From the NCBI GenBank assembly GCA_036745875.1, contig DAIOFH010000070.1:1-19879 (forward strand): a stretch of 19,879 nucleotides of DNA, in the 5' to 3' direction. This DNA is from DAIOFH01 sp036745875 (GTDB lineage: Bacteria > Planctomycetota > SZUA-567). Both the position numbers and the translations under genes were made by a program. Of the stretch, positions 13,766-19,879 are shown piece by piece (positions within the stretch are counted from its first letter, which is position 1; every line of letters begins with the position of its first letter). The notes under the pieces were generated by a model. The model was given only the letters and a program-made list of their open reading frames with translations, did no database searches and had not been told where the DNA came from.

Positions 13766-15370
13766 TTGTCGCGTCAACGCGCACGTAAAACGGGAAGTAA
13801 AACAAAAGTCATAACATCTGCCGCACTTTCGGACTACACGTTACCCAAGCGGCGAATGCTCATGAACGCCCTGGATTCGGAACAGCTCCGCGTGGCTATC
13901 GCCGGTCCAAACGGTCTGGAAGAACTGTATATCGAGCGGTCGAACAATGGCTTTACCCATGGCAACATTTACAAGGGCAAAGTGCAGAATATCGAGCCCA
14001 CCCTCCAGGCCGCTTTCATTGACATCGGCGGCGAGAAAAACGGGTTCCTGCACGCAAACGACGTCATCCCCCCCTTCGGTGGCTACGACGGCGTTCTGAA
14101 ACGCCGAAAACGCAAGGAAAAACGCAGCCCCGGCCGACCCGCGATCGGCGATATGCTGTACAAGGGCCAGGAAGTGCTGGTACAGATCACCCGCGAGCAA
14201 CTCGCAAACAAAGGGCCTTCCCTAACGACCTATGTCTCCATCCCCGGCCGCTACCTCGTCCTTATGCCTGCCGTCACCAAGCGTGGAGTCAGCAAGAAAA
14301 TCGGTGACGACCGTGAGCGCCAGAGCCTCAAGGCCGTTCTTGAACAACTCAAACCCCCGCGCGACATGGGATACATCATCCGCACCGCCGGCATGGGTCA
14401 TGGCCGGGACGAATTGCAGCGTGACCTCGACTGCCTGACCCGTCTCTGGGACGCGATCAAAGACCAGGCGCAAAAAACCAAGGCCCCCACTTCCCTCTAC
14501 CAGGAATCCGACCTGGTCGTGCGCGCCATCCGCGACTTTGTCTATGACGATATCGAAGAGATCATCGTGGATAGTGTGGAAGGGTACGAACAGGCGGTGT
14601 ATTTTCTCGACGCGTTCATGCCTGAATTCAAGGACAAGATTTTCCTCTACCAGGACGGCGAACCGATATTCGACAGGTACGGCATCGAGGCCGCAATAGA
14701 AAAAACGCTCGAACGCTCGGTTCGCCTCCCCAGCGGCGGCGAAATCGTCATAGAGCAAACAGAAGCCCTTGTCGCCATCGACGTCAATACCGGCTCTTTC
14801 CGCAAAGGCGGCTCGACCCGCGAAACCATCCTCGCCATGAACAAGGAGGCCGCCGCCGAAGTGGCGCGCCAACTCCGCCTTCGCGACCTTGGGGGCCTGG
14901 TGATGATCGACTTCATCGACATGGACGATCTCTCCGACAGGCGGTCCGTAGAGGACGCGTTCCGCACCGCCATCAAACGCGACCGCGCCCGCACCACCGT
15001 GCTCCCGATCAGCCAGCTCGGTGTCATGGAGATGACCCGCCAGCGCGTTCGCCAGAGCGTCAAAAAGACCTTTTTCATCCCCTGCCCCTGCTGTGACGGA
15101 ACCGGCATCAAGAAAGCGGCCGAGGTACTGGGGCTTGAACTGATCCGCCGGGTGCGCTCCTGTTTCGACGACCATGTCGGACACCTCATCGTCAGGATGA
15201 ACCCGGAAGAGGCGCTGGTACTCGCCAACCAGAAACGCTCTTCCCTCGCGGCAATAGAAAACGAAACAGGGGGGAGGATTACCCTTCTCGCCGATTCCCG
15301 TTTCGGCTTCGGCAAGATGGACCTGTCATGGGAAGGAGAAGCTGCTGCTTCTCCGGCTCAACAAGGGTGA
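13766..15370 (+). CDS. Ribonuclease E/G family endoribonuclease
   Basis: This endonuclease cuts single-stranded AU-rich RNA in mRNA decay and in rRNA/tRNA maturation. The start is set at TTG 13766: AGGAG lies 8 bases upstream, whereas the TTG at 13760 would be only 2 bases from it. The 534-residue product has a basic N-terminal extension of ~30 residues before the family core, which begins RRMLMNALDSEQLRVAI. An S1 domain follows (GNIYKGKVQNIEPTLQAAFIDIG), then the 5'-sensor/RNase H-like region, with expected magnesium-binding Asp339 in VAIDVNTGSF and Asp382 in MIDFIDMDD. Zinc-link cysteines are in CPCCDGTG (440-443). There is no long C-terminal scaffold like that of E. coli RNase E, so in length it resembles RNase G. 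A dehydrogenase gene follows 40 bp on. Confidence 0.93.
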   Translation: MSRQRARKTGSKTKVITSAALSDYTLPKRRMLMNALDSEQLRVAIAGPNGLEELYIERSNNGFTHGNIYKGKVQNIEPTLQAAFIDIGGEKNGFLHANDVIPPFGGYDGVLKRRKRKEKRSPGRPAIGDMLYKGQEVLVQITREQLANKGPSLTTYVSIPGRYLVLMPAVTKRGVSKKIGDDRERQSLKAVLEQLKPPRDMGYIIRTAGMGHGRDELQRDLDCLTRLWDAIKDQAQKTKAPTSLYQESDLVVRAIRDFVYDDIEEIIVDSVEGYEQAVYFLDAFMPEFKDKIFLYQDGEPIFDRYGIEAAIEKTLERSVRLPSGGEIVIEQTEALVAIDVNTGSFRKGGSTRETILAMNKEAAAEVARQLRLRDLGGLVMIDFIDMDDLSDRRSVEDAFRTAIKRDRARTTVLPISQLGVMEMTRQRVRQSVKKTFFIPCPCCDGTGIKKAAEVLGLELIRRVRSCFDDHVGHLIVRMNPEEALVLANQKRSSLAAIENETGGRITLLADSRFGFGKMDLSWEGEAAASPAQQG

Positions 15371-15410
15371 CAATATTTGGGGTCTCTACCGCATTTCAGA
15401 GGAGATGGGC

Positions 15411-16154
15411 ATGAGTGAAGGCCGTGTGGTCCTGGTAACAGGCGGTTCACGCGGGTTGGGGGCGGCCATCTGCCGGAGACTCGGCAGCGATGGCCATACA
15501 GTGGTGGTCAATTATTTCAACAGCTTCGCCGGTGCGGAAAAGGTGGTCTCCGATATCAAGGCCGCTGGTGGCAACGCGAGAGCGTACAAAGCCGACATTC
15601 GGAATGAAAACGAGATCAGGCAACTGCTTGACGAAATCGCCGTCTCCGTGGGCCCCGTTGAAATCCTTGTCAACAACGCGACCGGCCCGCAACCGGAAAA
15701 GCCGGTGGATCAATACGAGTGGCGCGACTTTCAGGACCAGATCGATTTTTTCGTCAAGTCGCCCTTTTTCCTGATGAAATATCTCGCCGGCCCGATGAAG
15801 GAACGACGCTGGGGCAATATCATCAACATCGTCAGCGAAGTAGCCGACAATTGCCGCCCGAATTTTTCCCCCTACATCGCCGCTAAAATGGCCGAGCTTG
15901 GCCTGACCCGCAGCTGGGCGCAGGAGCTTGGGCCGTGGAATATCTCCGTAAACGCCGTCATGCCAGGCTGGATCCCGACGGAACGCCATGCGGATACGAC
16001 CGAAGCTGACCGGGAAAATTACGCGGCAACCGTACCTATGCGCCATATGGGAAAGCCGGAAGACGTGGCGGCTGTGGTCAGTTTTCTTGCCCGCGACGAA
16101 AACCATTTTATCAGTGGCCAGAAGATAGGCGTCAATGGCGCGCTGACTTTTTAA
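15411..16154 (+). CDS. Short-chain dehydrogenase/reductase, FabG-like
   Basis: A 247-residue classical SDR using NAD(P)(H). GAGGAG lies 6 bases before ATG 15411; the ATG at 15405 touches it and is less likely. The cofactor loop TGGSRGLG is at 10-17, LVNNATG matches the NNAG motif, and the catalytic set is Ser142, Tyr155 and Lys159 (PYIAAKM). The C-terminal part reads NAVMPGWIPTE and ISGQKIGVNGAL, as in 3-oxoacyl-ACP reductases. No acyl-carrier or other fatty-acid genes lie nearby, so FabG proper is not shown; another ketone or sugar alcohol could be the substrate. It probably shares a transcript with the RNase gene 40 bp upstream, with no terminator between them. Confidence 0.88.
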   Translation: MSEGRVVLVTGGSRGLGAAICRRLGSDGHTVVVNYFNSFAGAEKVVSDIKAAGGNARAYKADIRNENEIRQLLDEIAVSVGPVEILVNNATGPQPEKPVDQYEWRDFQDQIDFFVKSPFFLMKYLAGPMKERRWGNIINIVSEVADNCRPNFSPYIAAKMAELGLTRSWAQELGPWNISVNAVMPGWIPTERHADTTEADRENYAATVPMRHMGKPEDVAAVVSFLARDENHFISGQKIGVNGALTF

Positions 16155-16187
16155 GTCCGTGCGATTTTTTTGTCTTCATGGCCTTTC

Positions 16188-16209
16188 GCGCCGGATCCGG
16201 ATTCGGCGC
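16188..16209. repeat. Near-palindrome after the SDR gene
   Basis: A 22-base stretch (GCGCCGGATCCGG then ATTCGGCGC) is its own reverse complement except at two symmetric positions. It could fold as a hairpin at the end of the SDR transcript. A small GACTT/AAGTC hairpin across the stop codon with a T7 run (about 16145-16171) is the other terminator candidate. Confidence 0.4.
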
Positions 16210-16224
16210 TGAATTATACCGATC

Positions 16225-16330
16225 CCCGAAAATTTTTCCGATATTCGGGTTAGTCGCTTCCAGGCGCTTTCGCCAAACCACCGGCGGAACCGGCTTTACG
16301 CTCCTTCCAGCGTCCAACCCGAATCGGAAA
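16225..16330. ncRNA. Multi-branched structured element, possible regulatory RNA
   Basis: A long-range stem closes the element: 16235-16242 pairs with 16323-16330 and 16245-16251 with 16316-16322, with a 2-base bulge. Inside are three hairpins: GGCG/CGCC (16263-16274), CCGG/CCGG (16281-16293) and ACGCT/AGCGT (16298-16313). A competing hairpin, CCCGAA at 16225-16230 with TTCGGG at 16244-16249, would use one side of the closing stem, so two exclusive folds exist. I recognise no known RNA class. It lies ~130 bp before the small-membrane-protein/larB unit, so a leader switch is possible; reading in the other direction or a plain repeat element is also possible. Confidence 0.35.
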
Positions 16331-16461
16331 TAATTATCTGAAATAGGTATTATATTGCGGGAATGCGTCAAGCTGGTAAGATTATAATTGGGAAGACATT
16401 GCCTGTGCGAAAGCTTGGCGGAAAGCCGGGCACTTGAGGTTGGGATGCGGAGACAAGCCGA

Positions 16462-16659
16462 ATGGGTGGTTTTTTTACATGGCTCAGTGTCGGCCTTTGT
16501 ATGACATTTGCGGCTTTTCTCTGGTTTGCCTATCTCATCAAGATCGTTTTCAATGATGAGGTGGTGCAGGAACGGCGCAGGCGAAAAATGCGCGCCCGCG
16601 AGCTTGAGCGTCGACGTATAGAAGATGCGGCGCGAAAAAGAAAAAAGCGCAAAAAATAA
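16462..16659 (+). CDS. Small single-span membrane protein with basic coiled tail
   Basis: No family is recognised. GGAGA lies 8 bases before the ATG, and the 65-residue product has a clear layout: one hydrophobic helix at about 4-29 (WLSVGLCMTFAAFLWFAYLI), then a highly charged Arg/Lys/Glu-rich helix ending in RKRKKRKK. The positive tail predicts N-out, tail-in-cytoplasm topology. It may anchor something to the membrane or touch nucleic acid, but nothing proves this. The larB ATG follows 28 bp after its stop, so the two are likely co-transcribed. The good RBS and sensible topology make it more likely real than chance. Confidence 0.6.
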   Translation: MGGFFTWLSVGLCMTFAAFLWFAYLIKIVFNDEVVQERRRRKMRARELERRRIEDAARKRKKRKK

Positions 16660-16687
16660 AGCAATGCTATAGCAAAAGGTCGTCACC

Positions 16688-17401
16688 ATGGCGAAGATCA
16701 AAAAAGCCGAAACAGGTGTGTTCGACGATGTTGGAGAACTTCTCGCAAACATAGATCTTGAGCGCGTCGAGCGCTGCGGTTCCCCGGAGGCCATCTATGC
16801 CAGCGGAAAAACGGCCAAAGACACCGTCTCCATCGCCGCCGCCCTGCGGGAAAAACAAGGCTATGCCCTGATCACCCGCGCCGGCACGGAAACAATGGCG
16901 GCGTTACGCGTGCGTTGGCCGGGCGCGAAATTTTCAGAACGCGCCGGCACCGTCCTTATCGGAAAAATTCCCGAAAACCAGGCCAAGCAGGGAAGCGCCG
17001 TCATTGTCGCAGCAGGCACGTCAGACATGGGTGTGGCGGAAGAGGCGGCACTGACCCTCGACGCCCTGGGCGTGAAGAACTCGCTTGTCGCCGACGTCGG
17101 CGTGGCCGGCATCCACCGGTTGTTCAACCGGCTTGAGGAAATACGTTCCCACGACGTGGTGATCGCGGTGGCCGGGATGGAAGGGGCTCTCCCCGGCGTT
17201 GTCGCCGGCCTTATTTCCGCACCGGTGGTGGCGGTTCCGACTTCGATCGGCTATGGCGCGTCCATGGCGGGCATATCGGCGCTTCTTGGCATGCTCAACA
17301 GTTGCGCTCCCGGTTTGGCAGTCGTCAATATCGACAACGGGTTTGGCGCGGCGGTGATGGCGGCTCGAATCCTGGCCGTAAAATCCAATCCCGCGCAATA
17401 G
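16688..17401 (+). CDS. larB: LarB, nickel-pincer cofactor biosynthesis carboxylase
   Basis: LarB carboxylates and hydrolyses nicotinic acid adenine dinucleotide, the first step in making the nickel-pincer nucleotide of lactate racemase and related LarA-type enzymes. The 237-residue protein has the family's N-terminal CGSPEAIYASGKT and a PurE-like C-terminal domain: VIVAAGTSDMGVAEEAA, DVGVAGIHRL, AVAGMEGALPGVVAGL, and VPTSIGYGAS followed by LLGMLNSCAPGLAVVNIDNGFGA. AAAGG lies 8 bases before the ATG. larC and larE, which finish the cofactor, and larA are not in this window. The gene follows a small membrane protein by 28 bp and is followed by a large hairpin. Confidence 0.93.
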   Translation: MAKIKKAETGVFDDVGELLANIDLERVERCGSPEAIYASGKTAKDTVSIAAALREKQGYALITRAGTETMAALRVRWPGAKFSERAGTVLIGKIPENQAKQGSAVIVAAGTSDMGVAEEAALTLDALGVKNSLVADVGVAGIHRLFNRLEEIRSHDVVIAVAGMEGALPGVVAGLISAPVVAVPTSIGYGASMAGISALLGMLNSCAPGLAVVNIDNGFGAAVMAARILAVKSNPAQ

Positions 17402-17458
17402 CGTTTTTTTAAAAAGGTTGGTTCCTTGTAAGAAAGGCTCAACCATTATTTAAAACGC
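17401..17458 (+). terminator. Large hairpin between larB and nnrD
   Basis: Nested pairs GCGTTTT/AAAACGC (17401-17407 with 17452-17458), GGTTG/CAACC (17416-17420 with 17440-17444) and a small CCTT/AAGG build an interrupted stem starting on the last base of the larB stop. The T-run lies in the 5' arm, so it is not a classic intrinsic terminator; it may end or protect the larB transcript. Confidence 0.4.
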
Positions 17459-17461
17459 AAT
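17449..17461. repeat. 13-bp direct repeat, copy 1 (upstream of nnrD)
   Basis: TTTAAAACGCAAT here recurs exactly at 18397-18409. The two copies flank the nnrD gene. Confidence 0.6.
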
Positions 17462-17512
17462 TGGCTTTAGCGCTATATAGAATTGCGAATCCCACTATAA
17501 CAAGGGGAAATC

Positions 17513-18388
17513 ATGGATCTACCTACTGTAAGCCAACTCCCTCCTCTACCGGACTTGCCGTATGACGCCCACAAGGGACAATGCGGCCGGGTATTGGTGA
17601 TCGCAGGATCGATAGGGATGAGCGGCGCAGGAAGCATGTCTTCACGCGCGGCGTTGCGGTCGGGAGCGGGCGTCGTCCTCTGGGCCGTCGCCAAGAGCCT
17701 GAACAATGTCGCCGAATCAATGTCCCCCGAAGTCATGACCCTTCCCCTGCCGGAAACGAGCATGGGCGCTCCCGCCATGGAAGCGAGGGAAATCCTGGTC
17801 GAAGCGGCGCGGGAATGCGACTGCGTGCTGCTTGGCCCAGGCTTGCCGGTCGCAGGCGAAACGGGCGAACTGATGCGGTTGTTGATCCCGGAAATTTTCC
17901 CCACCCTGGTCCTCGACGGCGGCGCTCTGACCGCCATCGGCGACGACATGATGATTTTGCGCAAGCGCCAATCCCCCACCATCATCACTCCGCATCCCGG
18001 TGAAATGGGACGCCTGACCAAAAAGACTGCATCCGATGTCCAGGCAAAAAGGAACGACTTCGCCGTCAAGTATGCGAAACTGTCCGGAGCTGTCGTCGCC
18101 CTCAAGGGCGCAAACACCCTCGTGACGAACGGCATCGATGTTTATGAGAACAAAACAGGCAACCCCGGAATGGCGACAGCAGGTTCCGGAGATGTTCTTG
18201 GCGGTGTAATCGCCGCCATGGTGGGTTTGGGGCTTGAGCCGTTCGCGGCCGCGAAGCTGGGTGTTTTCCTGCATGGTTATGCCGGCGACCTGGTGCGTTC
18301 GGAGAAGGGCATGCGCGGCCTCATCGCCTCGGATATGATTGATAAACTGCCAAAGGCGTTATTGGATTACGAGGCGGCGAAAAGGTAA
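17513..18388 (+). CDS. nnrD: NAD(P)H-hydrate dehydratase (YjeF C-terminal-type)
   Basis: The enzyme repairs hydrated NAD(P)H by ATP- or ADP-driven dehydration, a metabolite-repair role in the cytoplasm. The 291-residue ribokinase-like protein has the family motifs in order: HKGQCGRVLVIAGS at 20-33, SGAGSMSSRAALRSGAG, VLLGPGLP, TPHPGEMGRL, VALKGANTLV, and the anion-hole GNPGMATAGSGDVLGG with the expected catalytic Asp. The N-terminal epimerase half (NnrE) found in fused YjeF proteins is absent, so the epimerase, if present, is encoded elsewhere. AAGGGG lies 5 bases before the ATG. An acyltransferase gene follows after 32 bp with its own AGGAG, suggesting a two-gene unit. Confidence 0.93.
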   Translation: MDLPTVSQLPPLPDLPYDAHKGQCGRVLVIAGSIGMSGAGSMSSRAALRSGAGVVLWAVAKSLNNVAESMSPEVMTLPLPETSMGAPAMEAREILVEAARECDCVLLGPGLPVAGETGELMRLLIPEIFPTLVLDGGALTAIGDDMMILRKRQSPTIITPHPGEMGRLTKKTASDVQAKRNDFAVKYAKLSGAVVALKGANTLVTNGIDVYENKTGNPGMATAGSGDVLGGVIAAMVGLGLEPFAAAKLGVFLHGYAGDLVRSEKGMRGLIASDMIDKLPKALLDYEAAKR

Positions 18389-18396
18389 TAGCGCTT

Positions 18397-18409
18397 TTTA
18401 AAACGCAAT
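18397..18409. repeat. 13-bp direct repeat, copy 2 (downstream of nnrD)
   Basis: Exact second copy of TTTAAAACGCAAT, directly before the SD of the E2 gene. See 17449-17461. Confidence 0.6.
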
Positions 18410-18420
18410 AGGAGTCGATA

Positions 18421-19416
18421 ATCAAGATCATCCATTTCACAAGCGTCAATGCCGACAAACCCAACGCGGTCCTGGCGGAATGCCTGGTCAAGGAAGGCGA
18501 CCAAGTCAAAAAAGGACAGCCGTTTTTCACCTACGAAATAGACAAGGCGGTGGACATATTTCTCTCCACTGAAACAGGCTATCTGCATGCGTTCCTGGCA
18601 ACGCCGGGTCAAAGCCTCCAACCCGGCCAGGTAGTGGCCGTTTTGACCATTACCCCCGACGAAACGATCCCGGACGACGAATTCGTTGCCGCGACTGCCG
18701 GGATTGGCGATGATTTCGACTGGTCTGAAGTCGATGTAAAGGACTGCCCCGTCGAGGCGATGAGCCCGATGCGCCAGACCATAGCAAGGCGCATGCTGAT
18801 GAGCAAGCGCCATATCCCCTGCTTTTACCTCACGACCGCCATCGACATGACCGGCTGCATGGACCTTCGGCTTACCCTGAGGAAAAAAGGCGAAAAGGCG
18901 ACTTACAACGACATGGCGATCAAGGCGGCCGCGGTTGCTCTGACGCGCCATCCAAAGGTGGCCGGCATTTTTGTGCCGGAAGGATTCCAACCGAGGGAAC
19001 GCCTGAACATCGGCTTTGCCGCGGCGCTTCCGGACGACGGCCTTGTTGTGCCGGTGGTAAAGGATGCGGACAAAAAAACGCTCACGGAGATCTCCGCCGA
19101 AACGCGCCACCTGGCGGGAAAAGCGAAACGCGGCGAGCTGGAGCCGGAGGACTGTTCCGGTGGAGTGTTCAGCGTTTCGTATCTGGGCGCTTTTGAAGTG
19201 GACGAATTTGTCGCCATCGTCAATCCGGGCGAGGCGGCGATACTGGCTGCCAGCAAAATTGTCGAAAAACCAGTTGTCGTCTCCGGCGAGATCGTCATAC
19301 GCCCGATCATGAAAGTCACCCTTTCCTATGATCACCGTTCCATCGACGGCGCATTGGGTGCGCGATTTGCCGGAGAAATAAAATCCTTATTGGAAAGACC
19401 GGAGCAGTTACTGTAA
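18421..19416 (+). CDS. 2-oxoacid dehydrogenase-type E2 (dihydrolipoamide acyltransferase), apparent ATC start
   Basis: E2 subunits carry acyl groups on a lipoyl-lysine and pass them to CoA. The reading frame opens after TAG at 18409-18411 with AGGAG at 18410-18414, and ATC at 18421 sits 6 bases on, where a start is expected; no ATG, GTG or TTG lies before GTG 18556 except codons inside the lipoyl domain. From ATC the protein has 331 residues. A lipoyl domain (about 1-80) has Lys42 in YEIDKAVDIF. After a short acidic linker the catalytic domain begins SPMRQTIARRM and ends with the active-site motif DHRSIDGA (His305, Asp309). GGVFSVSYLGAFEVDEF is also typical. The ~35-residue E1/E3-binding domain is missing. 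No E1 or E3 gene is in the window. Substrate is unknown. Confidence 0.85.
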   Translation: MKIIHFTSVNADKPNAVLAECLVKEGDQVKKGQPFFTYEIDKAVDIFLSTETGYLHAFLATPGQSLQPGQVVAVLTITPDETIPDDEFVAATAGIGDDFDWSEVDVKDCPVEAMSPMRQTIARRMLMSKRHIPCFYLTTAIDMTGCMDLRLTLRKKGEKATYNDMAIKAAAVALTRHPKVAGIFVPEGFQPRERLNIGFAAALPDDGLVVPVVKDADKKTLTEISAETRHLAGKAKRGELEPEDCSGGVFSVSYLGAFEVDEFVAIVNPGEAAILAASKIVEKPVVVSGEIVIRPIMKVTLSYDHRSIDGALGARFAGEIKSLLERPEQLL

Positions 19417-19449
19417 TGTGAGACAGTTATAAATACAGATTTGGTAAAT

Positions 19450-19469
19450 AAGGAAATTTTCCTTTTTTT
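19450..19469 (+). terminator. AT-rich hairpin with T-run after the E2 gene
   Basis: AAGGAA/TTCCTT (6 bp, 3-base loop) runs into a T7 tract. The stem is weak but well placed, 33 bp after the E2 stop. Confidence 0.5.
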
Positions 19470-19471
19470 AC

Positions 19472-19500
19472 TTGCAAGTTGGTGATGCGGTTGATATAAA
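19472..19500 (+). promoter_or_regulatory. Promoter candidate for the ferredoxin gene
   Basis: TTGCAA (19472-19477) and TATAAA (19495-19500) are 17 bp apart and lie ~117 bp before the ferredoxin ATG, after the E2 terminator. Confidence 0.5.
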
Positions 19501-19617
19501 AATATTGTGGTTACGTCAATTTGCGCCTAAGGGAGAGGATCTCCATTACGGCGCAGTTTTCTGTCTCTTTATGTAGTCTATTACCGTCCAGTGCGGTACG
19601 CAAGAAGGAGAAGTATT

Positions 19618-19788
19618 ATGGCCTATGTTATTTCTGATGAATGTGTCGCCTGTGGCGCATGTATCGGCGAATGCCCCGTGAGCGCGATCGCCGAAGGCGA
19701 TCCCAAGTATGTCATCGACGCCGCGACCTGCATCGACTGCGGCGCCTGTGCCGGAGCCTGCCCCACCGGAGCAATCTCCCAGGCGTAA
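19618..19788 (+). CDS. 2[4Fe-4S] ferredoxin, clostridial type
   Basis: A 56-residue soluble electron carrier. Two full cluster motifs CxxCxxCxxxCP are seen: Cys9, 12, 15, 19 and Cys38, 41, 44, 48, arranged in the usual pseudo-twofold repeat with no insertions. AAGGAG lies 7 bases before ATG 19618, which also matches the family's start (MAYVISDEC); the longer frame from 19591 is not supported. Such ferredoxins serve low-potential reactions in anaerobes, for example pyruvate:ferredoxin oxidoreductase and hydrogenase. It stands alone with its own promoter and a strong terminator, as expected for a highly expressed single-gene unit. Confidence 0.96.
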   Translation: MAYVISDECVACGACIGECPVSAIAEGDPKYVIDAATCIDCGACAGACPTGAISQA

Positions 19789-19810
19789 TTCAGCGAAACG
19801 GAACCACAAC

Positions 19811-19846
19811 AAAAAAAGTCGAACCCCATAGGGTTCGGCTTTTTTT
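19811..19846 (+). terminator. Intrinsic terminator after ferredoxin
   Basis: A stem of at least 9 bp (from 19818-19826 with 19831-19839, one G-U pair, 4-base loop CATA) is flanked by an A7 run before it and a T7 run after it, so the stem can lengthen by A-T pairs. The flanks would also let it work on the minus strand. Confidence 0.92.
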
Positions 19847-19879
19847 ATCCCTTAACGGTTAGCTTTACCGAAATAGGCG

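Noticed and set aside
14222..15184. Long minus-strand frame (320 codons) inside the RNase E/G gene
   Set aside because: It is the mirror of a GC-rich coding frame; the plus strand has the full set of RNase E/G motifs.
16225..16330. Signal recognition particle RNA or another known small RNA at the structured element
   Set aside because: The minus-strand segment TGGAAGGAGCG only loosely resembles the SRP loop; the conserved GGAAGGAAGCA pattern is absent and the fold is branched rather than a single rod.
16132..16794. 220-codon minus-strand frame across the SDR end, structured element and larB start
   Set aside because: Overlaps two supported genes, has low-complexity composition, and has no family resemblance.
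18367..19335. 322-codon minus-strand frame over the E2 gene
   Set aside because: The plus strand carries clear lipoyl and catalytic E2 motifs; this is a shadow.

Overview
The window looks like chromosomal DNA of a Gram-negative-type, probably anaerobic bacterium. It makes isoprenoids by the MEP route (dxr), makes arginine (argH), and has a membrane site-2 protease, an RNase E/G, a LarB and a small 2[4Fe-4S] ferredoxin. Base composition is GC-leaning in most genes and clearly AT-richer in the first ~1.6 kb. No gene fixes the phylum. The PVC group (Lentisphaerota/Kiritimatiellota-like) is a plausible guess from the style of the RNase E/G, the ATP-grasp pair and the small secreted proteins, but it is only an inference.

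Layout. (1) 1-1665 is the end of an integrated element: an AlpA/excisionase-like HTH reading frame with no normal start codon, then a tyrosine integrase. The integrase lies next to the 3' end of a minus-strand tRNA-Arg(CCG), which is the likely attachment site, so the element extends off the left edge. (2) 1752-3406, minus strand: two paralogous exported proteins sharing a ~50-residue N-terminal module but carrying different low-complexity tails, each followed by a hairpin. (3) 3755-8715, plus strand: argH and dxr overlapping by ATGA, a terminator, then an enlarged RseP-like protease with about four PDZ-type domains. (4) 8886-11264: a ROK-type regulator with a good promoter and an overlapping dyad, followed by an MFS transporter and a perfect 11-bp terminator. 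(5) 11362-13395: two tandem D-Ala-D-Ala-ligase-like ATP-grasp enzymes with altered substrate-end motifs. (6) 13396-16154: a 370-bp leader region with dyads and hairpins, RNase E/G (TTG start) and a short-chain dehydrogenase. (7) 16155-17401: a multi-branched inverted-repeat element, a small membrane protein and LarB. (8) 17401-19416: a large hairpin, NAD(P)H-hydrate dehydratase (NnrD) and a 2-oxoacid dehydrogenase-type E2 that appears to start at ATC. (9) 19450-19846: ferredoxin as a single-gene unit with its own promoter and terminator.

Most genes are housekeeping or metabolic. The parts that stand out are the ATP-grasp pair, the multi-PDZ protease, the structured intergenic element at 16225-16330, the E2 with an apparent ATC start and no peripheral-subunit-binding domain, and the paired exported proteins. 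I saw no CRISPR array, no rRNA and no insertion sequence.
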